Shown here: positions 7,020-12,327 of the stretch, in pieces
Numbering within the stretch: the first letter of the stretch is position 1
Layout: every line of letters starts with the position of its first letter
Translations under genes and position numbers: made by a program
Assembly (NCBI GenBank): GCA_002328565.1
Contig: DCUU01000034.1
Location: 1 to 17,304 of the forward strand
DNA from: Candidatus Moranbacteria bacterium UBA2206
GTDB taxonomy: Bacteria > Patescibacteriota > Minisyncoccia > Moranbacterales > UBA2206
Direction: 5' to 3'
DNA length: 17,304 nt
Notes under the pieces: model-generated
The model's database searches: none
What the model saw: the letters and a program-made list of their open reading frames with translations, nothing else
Told to the model about the DNA's origin: nothing

Positions 7020-8070
7020 TGCTGTTTTTTATTTTTCTCTCAATTACATTTCCTTTGCAATGTTTCAATATCCCTAAATAGGATTGCGAACTTTGCTCGA
7101 ATGATTTTTCAGAAATTTTTTTATTTTTCAGATCTTCATATTTTTTGGAAATTTTCTTAAATATCCGTTTTTTGGTTTTTGTTCGCAACGCAATATAATG
7201 AGGCAGGACAACATAACCTAAAAAATCTATACCACGTGAAAATTTTCTGATTTCAACCTTGTTAGGATGAAGGAATAATTTCAATCTTATCTTAAGAAAA
7301 TTACTAATTTCAAAAACCAGTTTTTTCAAATAAAGTTTATCGTCTGATAAAATCACAAAATCATCAGAATATCGCAAATAATATTTCACTTTTAACTTGT
7401 GTTTTATGAATTGATCCAGCTCGTTTAAATAAATATTAGCAAAAAGTTGGCTGGTTACATTTCCTAGCGGTAGTCCTCTATTTTTTTCTATTTCAAAACT
7501 CCTAATTATTTTCTCGATCAGCCAAAGCACATTTTCATCTTTAATTTTTGCTTTGGTAATTTCCAATAAAATATTCTGGTCAATTGAATCAAAAAACTTT
7601 CTAATGTCGCATTTAAGTGCATAAATAATTTTATGATTATTCTGGCTCAATTTTCGACAAAACTTTTCCAATCTCTTGACGGCTCTGTGCGTTCCTTTTT
7701 CTGTTCGACAAAAGTAAGAATCAAAAATAAAATTACTATCAAAAATCGGATACAGAATTCTAAATACGGCATGATGCAAAACTCGATCTACAACAATTGC
7801 CTTGTTAATTTTTCGCAGTTTTGGATCGCAAATATTAAATGTGCTATAATTAGAATGTCGATAAATTTTATTCCTTAGCTGGCCATGCAATTCGAATAAA
7901 TTATCTTCCAAGTTGAATTCGAATTTTATAACATCGGGTTTATTTCTTTTTTCATATCTGAATTCTTTCCATGCTAAAAACAAATTTTCCAAGCTAATTA
8001 TTTTTTCAAATACATTATGGACAACTTCACCATTAAAGCCCCCCCCCCAAGGGTTTGACCAAATTGACAT
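7009..8070 (-). CDS. DGR reverse transcriptase 2 (RT2)
   Basis: This is a 353-aa DGR-type reverse transcriptase. ISLENLFLAWKEFR (about 25-38) is the usual N-terminal motif. The catalytic Asp is in LKCDIRKFFDSI (D155). The DGR hallmark GLPLGNVTSQ is at 199-208, YSDD at 234-237, and SRGIDFLGYVVLP further on. It resembles the RT lineage common in CPR DGRs and lacks the insert seen in RT1, so the two are not recent duplicates. The only in-frame ATG is at 8070, preceded by AAAGGA, four bases from the start of the divergent avd2. The first residues (MSIWSNPWGGGFNGE) are encoded across a run of ten G, where a one-base slip would disconnect the start from the rest. It converges with ychF. No clean promoter is seen; read-through from the VP2 promoter is possible. 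Confidence 0.94.
   Translation of the reverse strand: MSIWSNPWGGGFNGEVVHNVFEKIISLENLFLAWKEFRYEKRNKPDVIKFEFNLEDNLFELHGQLRNKIYRHSNYSTFNICDPKLRKINKAIVVDRVLHHAVFRILYPIFDSNFIFDSYFCRTEKGTHRAVKRLEKFCRKLSQNNHKIIYALKCDIRKFFDSIDQNILLEITKAKIKDENVLWLIEKIIRSFEIEKNRGLPLGNVTSQLFANIYLNELDQFIKHKLKVKYYLRYSDDFVILSDDKLYLKKLVFEISNFLKIRLKLFLHPNKVEIRKFSRGIDFLGYVVLPHYIALRTKTKKRIFKKISKKYEDLKNKKISEKSFEQSSQSYLGILKHCKGNVIERKIKNSIIS
8039..8048. repeat. Homopolymer C10/G10 tract at RT2 5' end
   Basis: Ten consecutive C on the plus strand are ten G in the RT2 reading frame (residues about 8-11, W-G-G-G). Upstream in another frame an ATG reads through the same tract and would join the RT2 frame after a one-base length change. 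Tracts of this size are classic slippage sites, and also classic assembly error sites. Confidence 0.9.
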
Positions 8071-8074
8071 TCCT

Positions 8075-8413
8075 TTGACGCATAAAATTTGTGAGTTTTA
8101 TAAAAAAGCTTATCTCTTATCTTCAAAAATCAAAAAGCAAGATCGTTTCGGAATTTTTTTGAAAACAGAAAACCTTTTATTGGAAATTTTTGAGTTAAGT
8201 GTTTCTGCTTCGTTTGAAATAAAACACCAGAAACTTTCTCCCCTAAATTCTTGTCGGATAAAAACAGAAGTGCTGAAAAGATTATTTCGAATAATGCTGG
8301 ATTTGAAAATTATTGAAGATAAAAAATATATTGAGTTAGAATTTGATCTAATTGAAATTTCCAAAATGGCCAATGGCTGGATAAAATATCTAAAGGAAAA
8401 TCCGCGTTACTAG
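8075..8413 (+). CDS. avd: DGR accessory variability determinant 2 (Avd), inverted
   Basis: This is a 112-aa protein, the same length as Avd1, starting at TTG 8075 (THKICEFYKKAYLLSSKIKKQDRF). Family features are the first helix ending in KKQDRFG, LLLEIFELSVSA in helix 2, CRIKTEVLKRLFRIMLDLKII in helix 3, and ELEFDLIEISKMANGWIKYLKE in helix 4. The frame is open upstream to an ATG at 7913, but that stretch is antisense to RT2 and has no family similarity. It lies on the strand opposite to RT2, TR2 and the target, between TR2 and RT2. This arrangement is less common than the collinear order of DGR1. Its 3' end forms one arm of a hairpin that sits beside TR2. A TTG start without a clear ribosome binding site is the main uncertainty. 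Confidence 0.85.
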   Translation: MTHKICEFYKKAYLLSSKIKKQDRFGIFLKTENLLLEIFELSVSASFEIKHQKLSPLNSCRIKTEVLKRLFRIMLDLKIIEDKKYIELEFDLIEISKMANGWIKYLKENPRY

Positions 8414-8427
8414 CGGATTTTCCTTTT
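8392..8427 (+). terminator. 14-bp hairpin ending avd2 and adjoining TR2
   Basis: AAAGGAAAATCCGC (8392-8405) pairs perfectly with GCGGATTTTCCTTT (8413-8426) around a 7-nt loop that contains the avd2 stop codon. A short T-run follows on the plus strand, so it can end avd2 transcription. On the minus strand the hairpin begins 9 bases after the 3' end of TR2, the place where template RNAs of DGRs are structured. It may serve both strands. Confidence 0.65.
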
Positions 8428-8435
8428 GAAACTTC

Positions 8436-8554
8436 TGACGGGAACGAAGATTGTCATTGGCATTGCTCGGATTCGTCCAATTGACGTTGACCTTGCCGTC
8501 ACTACGATTGAAATTGACATTCGGCACATTACCATCCAAGTTGCGAGAACCTGT
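8436..8554 (-). repeat. Template repeat TR2 of DGR2
   Basis: These 119 bp align without gaps to VR2 (8857-8975, offset 421). The 15 differences, at 8451, 8452, 8463, 8476, 8482, 8487, 8488, 8499, 8509, 8515, 8520, 8521, 8530, 8535 and 8542, are all adenines on the coding strand (9 A to T, 3 A to C, 3 A to G). TR2 contains about 33 adenines, and none of its 86 non-A positions differs. Its conceptual translation is Asn-rich (NVPNVNFNRSDGK, NVNWTNPSNANDN), the mark of a DGR template. It does not match TR1. Confidence 0.97.
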
Positions 8555-8555
8555 T

Positions 8556-8775
8556 CCCTTTTGCCACGATTTCATCTTTTTCACCGATAATCTTTGACAA
8601 AATTATCTGCGTTTGGCCGGCGCATACCGGAATTTTTTTATGAAGCATTTCGCTTTCACGAAAACCTTCACCAAAATCGGGCAAGCAGTTTCATATTTAC
8701 CGGCGAATCGCTACTCTGATGTAACATCGGAGCCGATTGCATTAGCCTGAATTTATTATACATCTTTCTTGAAAT
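8556..8775 (-). other. Intergenic leader between VP2 terminator and TR2
   Basis: No credible gene is seen here. It would be the 5' part of the TR2 transcript on the minus strand. Small palindromes occur (ATCGG-AG-CCGAT at 8726-8737; TTTCG...CGAAA near 8650-8665). A TATAAT reads on the minus strand at 8760-8755, but it lacks a good -35 at the right distance, so a separate TR2 promoter is only possible. TTGTCA also occurs near 8592-8597 without a partner. Confidence 0.4.
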
Positions 8776-8811
8776 AAAAAAAGCGCTCGTTTGGAGAATT
8801 CCAAACGAGCG
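8776..8811 (-). terminator. Rho-independent terminator / post-VR2 hairpin
   Basis: A 12-bp perfect stem, CGCTCGTTTGGA (8784-8795) with TCCAAACGAGCG (8800-8811), closes a 4-nt loop. On the minus strand it is followed by a run of seven T (8783-8776 region). It starts 29 bp after the target stop codon. It fits a terminator for the target gene and also the hairpin expected downstream of a DGR VR; both roles are possible. Confidence 0.8.
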
Positions 8812-8840
8812 TAAAAGGGTTAAAGAAAAAAGTTAAAAGT

Positions 8841-9596
8841 TTAAACTGAAACCACTTGACGGGAACGAAGAAGGTCATTGGCAATGCTCGGATTCGCCCA
8901 ATGGACGAAGACCTTGCCGACACTACGATCGAAATAGACAAACGGCACATCACCAACCAAGTGGCGAGAACCTGTGCAGAGAGTCCAGGTGTCAATGTCC
9001 AAATGATTACCACTGGAAATGGAACTAAAATAAAAAATTTCCAGAAGCAATCTTTCCAGCAATGTAATTGCTAGCGTAGCACCCAAATCGTTGGCCGATT
9101 TATTTTTCAACTCTGAGTCGGCTTCAATATTAGCCTTGACCCAAACGGCATATGGCTTGTCAGTCGCTTGCCGTTGCTCTTTTGAAAAATCAATCGCTCC
9201 ATCAAGATCTTCCGTGTAAACCCAGACCTTGAATTTTTTGCGCATGATTTTTATGATCTGATTATAAGTCATGCCGGAAGCCACCAGAATCAGCCACCAA
9301 TCGCCTTCGGGTTTTTCGGGAATTTCAAAAGATGTAAAATCAATCTTAACTCCCTCTTCCCTGTAAAAATTTTGCCACCAGACGAGATAATCTGGCAGGT
9401 CTTGGATTTTCCCGACCAAAGCTTCCACTGAATCCCTGATAGCTTTGGCCAGTTGAGCTTTATGACCAATAAGCCACTTAAGCTGGTCGAAATTTAATCC
9501 CTGAACAATTGCCAACAAAATTTGAGAAATTTTACCGAACAATTCTGCCACTTGCCCCTTTGTCCCTTCACGGACTGTTCCATTTTTTTTATCCAT
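8841..9596 (-). CDS. DGR2 variable target protein (CPR-type, CLec-like C-terminus)
   Basis: The protein has 251 aa with no signal peptide or membrane segment, so it is probably cytosolic. Residues 1-95 are helical and Lys/Glu-rich. Residues 100-165 hold GDWWLILVASGMTYNQII, FKVWVYTEDLDGAIDF and YAVWVKANIEADSELKN. Then come TLLERLLLEIFYF, HLDIDTWTLCTGSR and the VR2-encoded end. This layout matches DGR targets I know from CPR genomes, with a formylglycine-enzyme/C-type-lectin-like tail. Variable residues are 212, 214, 216, 219, 221, 223, 226, 230, 232, 234, 238 and 242 (now H, V, D, F, Y, D, V, F, H, A, I, L). VVSV at the very end is fixed. AGGAGG (9610-9605) stands 8 nt before the ATG, the best ribosome binding site in the window. 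The gene has its own promoter at 9669-9697. The partner of the binding face is unknown. Confidence 0.93.
   Translation of the reverse strand: MDKKNGTVREGTKGQVAELFGKISQILLAIVQGLNFDQLKWLIGHKAQLAKAIRDSVEALVGKIQDLPDYLVWWQNFYREEGVKIDFTSFEIPEKPEGDWWLILVASGMTYNQIIKIMRKKFKVWVYTEDLDGAIDFSKEQRQATDKPYAVWVKANIEADSELKNKSANDLGATLAITLLERLLLEIFYFSSISSGNHLDIDTWTLCTGSRHLVGDVPFVYFDRSVGKVFVHWANPSIANDLLRSRQVVSV
8857..8975 (-). repeat. Variable region VR2 of DGR2
   Basis: This is the recipient copy of TR2, encoding residues about 208-247 of the target. All 15 differences from TR2 replace TR adenines and change 12 codons. The 3' side shares a CTTCGTTCCCGTCA block (coding strand) as the probable initiation of mutagenic homing site. 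Past it, TR2 and VR2 diverge with a 1-nt offset before a shared GTTTC. Confidence 0.97.
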
Positions 9597-9668
9597 GGAC
9601 TGTTCCTCCTAAAAAAATTGTAAAATAACTTTTTTCTAATTATCAGACCTATTTCTGACAATCAAAGT

Positions 9669-9697
9669 ATTGTATCATAAATGATAAATTCTGTCAA
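9669..9697 (-). promoter_or_regulatory. Sigma70-like promoter for the DGR2 target
   Basis: On the minus strand there is a perfect TTGACA (9697-9692), a 17-bp spacer, and TACAAT (9674-9669) with an extended TG. Transcription would start near 9662, giving a leader of about 65 nt with AGGAGG before the target gene. Confidence 0.75.
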
Positions 9698-9699
9698 TA

Positions 9700-9728
9700 T
9701 TGACGGTTTATCAAATAAAACCTATACT
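9700..9728 (+). promoter_or_regulatory. Sigma70-like promoter for the rpsF operon
   Basis: On the plus strand there is TTGACG (9700-9705), a 17-bp spacer, and TATACT (9723-9728). It is divergent from the DGR2 target promoter, only 2 bp from that promoter's -35 box. The resulting leader of about 235 nt contains the tandem repeat at 9762-9830 and the heptamer array at 9938-9965. Confidence 0.55.
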
Positions 9729-9761
9729 AAAACTAATCAAAAAAGTCCCATAGTTTTCTCG

Positions 9762-9830
9762 CTTGTCACGCCGAAGCCTTCCTGGCAAAGGCGGACTTGT
9801 CACGCCGTAGCTTTAGTAAGCAAAGGCGGA
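9762..9830. repeat. Two 34/35-bp direct tandem repeats in the rpsF leader
   Basis: Units 9762-9795 and 9796-9830 both begin CTTGTCACGCCG and end GCAAAGGCGGA, with a divergent centre. They are framed by GTTTTCT (9753-9759) and AGAAAAC (9844-9850) in inverted orientation, like a small non-autonomous element. No coding capacity is seen. Confidence 0.7.
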
Positions 9831-9937
9831 CCCCGATGAGATAAGAAAACTGACATCCGTCAAGGACTTTCTTTGAGCGGATTTTAATTTAATTTACAAC
9901 ACGAAACCCGCAACACGAAACAATCAACTTATTTTTT

Positions 9938-9965
9938 GTTTCATGTTTCATGTTTCATGTTTCAT
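9938..9965. repeat. GTTTCAT heptamer array (4 units) before rpsF
   Basis: Four perfect tandem copies of GTTTCAT end 5 bases before the rpsF start codon. An upstream ACGAAACA (9914-9921) can pair with the first unit. Copies in the opposite orientation (ATGAAAC, 10510-10523) follow the rpsF stop. Confidence 0.85.
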
Positions 9966-9970
9966 GATTT

Positions 9971-10501
9971 ATGCAGTATGAACTATTCTATCTAGTCGGT
10001 GCTTCAAAAGAGTCCGAATTGGATAACATCAAAAAGGAAGTTGAAAAAACAGTGGTTGATCTTGGTGGAGTTTTTTTGGAAAAAGAAACTCAAGAAAAAA
10101 GACGGTTGTCTTATATAGTGAAAAAAGAAAACCATGGAATTTATATCGCCCGCAGATTTGAACTGGAAAGTTCTGAAAATTTGCAAGAAATTATCGCCAA
10201 GCTAAATCTCAATGGAAATATTTTGCGCTACATCCTAAGCAAAGCTGACGAACTTCCGGCCTTGCAATCAAAAGAAGAGAGAATGAATGAAACTGCCAAA
10301 AAAGAATCCAATCAAAAAATGAGAGAAGCCGCTAAACCAATTGCAAAAAAAGAAGAAACACCAAAAACTACAGTGACCAAAGAAAAAATTTCCGAAGAAT
10401 CAATAGAAAAACCTGCCTCACCGGCAGATGAGGAAGCCGTTTCGGAAAAACTTAGCAGTGACGACATCGACAAAAAATTAGAAGAAATACTTAACATATA
10501 A
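9971..10501 (+). CDS. rpsF: 30S ribosomal protein bS6 with long C-terminal extension
   Basis: The protein has 176 aa. Residues 1-95 are the bS6 fold (MQYELFYLVG, KRRLSYIVKKENHGIYIARRFEL, LNGNILRYILSKAD), which binds 16S rRNA together with bS18 in the platform of the small subunit. Residues 96-176 are a charged Lys/Glu-rich tail (KKEETPKTTVTKEKISEES...), much longer than the usual family length of 95-135 aa and probably disordered, ending in a short helix DDIDKKLEEILNI. The order rpsF-ssb-rpsR is conserved across bacteria. No Shine-Dalgarno site is seen; the start is set by family alignment and by the GTTTCAT array just before it. Confidence 0.96.
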   Translation: MQYELFYLVGASKESELDNIKKEVEKTVVDLGGVFLEKETQEKRRLSYIVKKENHGIYIARRFELESSENLQEIIAKLNLNGNILRYILSKADELPALQSKEERMNETAKKESNQKMREAAKPIAKKEETPKTTVTKEKISEESIEKPASPADEEAVSEKLSSDDIDKKLEEILNI

Positions 10502-10593
10502 CATAAAACATGAAACATGAAACACTCAATTTTTAAAATTAATTTTATTTTAAAAAATTGCTATATGTTACATGTTGCATGCTCCATGAACTT

Positions 10594-11070
10594 ATGAATC
10601 TAAATAAAGTCATGTTAGTTGGACGGCTCACTCGAGACGTCGAAGTGAGAAACACTGCCACGGGGCAAACCGTTGCAGCCATCAGTATCGCTACAAACAG
10701 ATTTTGGAAAGACAAAAGCGGTCAACGCCAAGATCAAACTGAATTTCATAATGTTGTGCTATGGGGACGCCTTGCTGAAATCGCCGGTCAATATCTTTCT
10801 AAGGGACAAGAAGCCTTCATTGAAGGCCGACTCCAAACTAGAAAATATACCGCCAAAGATGGCACCGAAAGACGAACCACTGAAATTGTAGCTGAAAACA
10901 TGCAACTTGGTTCGCGCGCTCAAGGCGCCAGTGCTCCAGCCTCTAGTTATAACAATCCGGCTCCAGCTAAACCAGCGGCGCCTCAACAGGAAGCTCCAGC
11001 CGAAGAAATCCCTACTATTAATTTAGATGAAGAAGAAAACGAAGTAAGAATTGAAGACGTACCTTTTTAA
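10594..11070 (+). CDS. ssb: Single-stranded DNA-binding protein
   Basis: The protein has 158 aa. The OB fold (about 1-108) shows NKVMLVGRLTRDVEVR, AAISIATNRFW, TEFHNVVLWGRLAEIAGQYLSKGQ and FIEGRLQTRKY. A Pro/Ala-rich linker follows, and then an acidic tip ending EDVPF, the docking tail for replication and repair partners. I use the start MNLNKV (10594); the frame is open 36 bp further to an ATG at 10558, but those residues (MLYVTCCM...) are the translation of an intergenic CATG-type repeat. The gene lies between rpsF and rpsR in the usual operon. The protein coats ssDNA during replication, recombination with RecA, and possibly DGR cDNA integration (the last is speculation). Confidence 0.96.
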   Translation: MNLNKVMLVGRLTRDVEVRNTATGQTVAAISIATNRFWKDKSGQRQDQTEFHNVVLWGRLAEIAGQYLSKGQEAFIEGRLQTRKYTAKDGTERRTTEIVAENMQLGSRAQGASAPASSYNNPAPAKPAAPQQEAPAEEIPTINLDEEENEVRIEDVPF

Positions 11071-11088
11071 TATTTAGAAAATAATTTT

Positions 11089-11313
11089 ATGAACAACAAC
11101 GAAGTAATCGAAAAAAAAATCTGCCATTTTTGTCAGAACAAAATGGATAAAATCGACTTTAAGGATTCCTATCTTTTGCGTCGCTTTATGAATTCTCAAG
11201 GAAAAATTTATCCCCCAAAACGACACGGGACTTGCGCTCGTCATCAAAGATCTCTCGCTAACGCCATAAAAAAAGCGCGAACTATGGCTCTTGTGCCATT
11301 CGTCGCACGATAA
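11089..11313 (+). CDS. rpsR: 30S ribosomal protein bS18
   Basis: The protein has 74 aa and is full length. Family features are YLLRRFMNSQGKIYPPKRHGTCARHQRSLANAIKKARTMALVPF. It keeps a CHFCQNK pair and a Cys-x3-His (CARH), suggesting the zinc-binding form of S18. It starts 18 bp after the ssb stop, so it is translated from the same message. It partners bS6 on 16S rRNA. The start is the only reasonable ATG. Confidence 0.97.
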   Translation: MNNNEVIEKKICHFCQNKMDKIDFKDSYLLRRFMNSQGKIYPPKRHGTCARHQRSLANAIKKARTMALVPFVAR

Positions 11314-11323
11314 ATCATTCTAC

Positions 11324-11392
11324 CATATTAACATTTTAGCATTTTAGCATGCTGAATTTGTTTTTTTGTTAATATGTTAAAATGTTAATATG
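11324..11392 (+). repeat. 15-bp perfect inverted repeat before efp
   Basis: CATATTAACATTTTA (11324-11338) pairs perfectly with TAAAATGTTAATATG (11378-11392). The right half is itself built of (T)TAATATG / TTAAAATG octamers. A run of five T then leads into the efp ATG at 11398. It can fold as a long hairpin. It may act as an attenuator or as a terminator of the rpsF operon. Confidence 0.7.
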
Positions 11393-11397
11393 TTTTT

Positions 11398-11955
11398 ATG
11401 TTAAATATAAACGAAATAAAAACCGGAACAAACATTATTCAAAATGGCGCTCCTTATGTCGTGCTCTATCATGAACACTCCAAGATGGGACGCGCTGGTT
11501 CAGTACTACGCACCCGACTCAAAAATCTAGCCAATGGAAATGTTTTGGAAAAAACTTTCCAGGGCGCGGAATCAGTCGAAGAAGCTGATGTCTCAAAAAG
11601 CAAAGCGCAATATACCTACAAAGAAAATGACAGTTACAATTTTATGGACAATGAGTCCTATGAACAATTCACTCTTTCTAAAGAGGCGCTGGGAGACAAT
11701 ATCAACTATCTCAAAGAAGGCACAGAAGTTTCCATCTTGAATTTCAACGGTAATCCAATCAACATTGAACTACCAATCAAAATAACTTTGCGTGTGATTG
11801 AGGCGCCACCAGGAGTAAAGGGCAACACCGTTTCCACCGGCGGAAAAATGGTGACGCTTGAAACCGGCATCAAAGTTTCTACTCCACTCTTCGTAAAAGA
11901 AGGCGACGAAATTATCATCAACACCGAAAAAGGTGAGTACGTTTCTCGAGCTTAG
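11398..11955 (+). CDS. efp: Elongation factor P
   Basis: The protein has 185 aa and the three-domain EF-P fold. The N-terminal KOW-like domain has GAPYVVLYHEHSKMGRAGSVLRTRLKNL, the middle OB domain has YKENDSYNFMDNESYEQFTL, and the C-terminal domain has the family motif VKGNTVSTGGKMVTLETG. It rescues ribosomes stalled at polyproline. The tip loop reads SKMGRAG, with Arg32 where E. coli has the Lys34 that is beta-lysylated. Arg at the tip is the state modified by EarP rhamnosylation in some proteobacteria, but no such gene is in the window, and CPR EF-P proteins may work unmodified. It has its own hairpin upstream and a terminator downstream. Confidence 0.97.
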   Translation: MLNINEIKTGTNIIQNGAPYVVLYHEHSKMGRAGSVLRTRLKNLANGNVLEKTFQGAESVEEADVSKSKAQYTYKENDSYNFMDNESYEQFTLSKEALGDNINYLKEGTEVSILNFNGNPINIELPIKITLRVIEAPPGVKGNTVSTGGKMVTLETGIKVSTPLFVKEGDEIIINTEKGEYVSRA

Positions 11956-11983
11956 TTTTAGAATTTATTTTCTTTTAATGAAT

Positions 11984-12016
11984 AAAAAAATCTGAATTAT
12001 AAATTCAGATTTTTTT
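11984..12016 (+). terminator. Rho-independent terminator after efp
   Basis: The stem ATCTGAATT (11990-11998) pairs with AATTCAGAT (12002-12010) around ATA. A-run and T-run flanks extend the pairing and give a seven-T tail on the plus strand. It can also work in reverse for the small minus-strand gene that follows. Confidence 0.8.
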
Positions 12017-12040
12017 GAAGATTTTTTTCGGGGATTATTC

Positions 12041-12187
12041 TTACAATAATCCAACTGTGTTAAAAAGTGTGATAGTGAGAACTGGTACTAGGGCCACGAG
12101 GACAGCAAAATTCAACTCTTCATTTTGCGCTTCCTCCGCCTCTCTTGCTTCACAATGAGGACATGGACATTTTTTTTCATTTTCCAT
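12041..12187 (-). CDS. 48-aa zinc-knuckle membrane miniprotein
   Basis: The 48-aa frame runs from ATG at 12187 to TAA. It reads MENEKKCPCPHCEAREAEEA, then an acidic linker, then one hydrophobic helix (about residues 27-48, FAVLVALVPVLTITLFNTVG). The CPCPHC start looks like half a zinc knuckle or a metal-binding hook on the cytosolic side of a single-span membrane protein. AAGGG lies about 14 nt upstream of the ATG. It stands between the efp terminator and the terminator of the M50 gene. I do not recognise a family. The frame could be chance, but the segregated composition (Cys/acidic head, clean membrane tail) supports a real gene. Confidence 0.6.
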   Translation of the reverse strand: MENEKKCPCPHCEAREAEEAQNEELNFAVLVALVPVLTITLFNTVGLL

Positions 12188-12245
12188 ATTTTTGTTTTTT
12201 CCCTTATTTCAAAGGGTTTATTAATAATTACCTTTTTTTAATAAA

Positions 12246-12270
12246 TAAAAAAAGCGGTGTTCACCCGCTT
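12246..12270 (-). terminator. Terminator after the M50 protease gene
   Basis: On the minus strand AGCGG...CCGCT (12269-12265 with 12257-12253), extended by GTG/CAC with one bulge, is followed by eight T. It lies about 60 bp after the M50 stop codon and before the small membrane protein. Confidence 0.7.
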
Positions 12271-12327
12271 CCTTATTTAATATATCTATTATACATCATC
12301 TTTTGACAAAAGTCAAGCCAAATTTAG

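Noticed and set aside
2121..8070. Group II intron or retron interpretation of the two RTs
   Set aside because: No maturase or endonuclease domain, no intron domain V-like structure, and adenine-specific TR/VR pairs plus Avd genes identify DGRs.
7913..8074. N-terminal extension of avd2 from ATG 7913
   Set aside because: The extension is antisense to the RT2 N-terminus and does not resemble Avd; the family core begins at 8075.
8390..8584. A 64-codon frame over TR2 as a gene
   Set aside because: It is the conceptual translation of the template repeat, which acts as RNA; its end is the avd2 hairpin.
8755..8783. Separate TR2 promoter (TATAAT at 8760-8755 on minus)
   Set aside because: No -35 element stands 16-18 bp upstream; the distance falls in the terminator's T-run.
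9938..9965. CRISPR array
   Set aside because: The unit is a 7-bp tandem heptamer without spacers; no cas genes are present.
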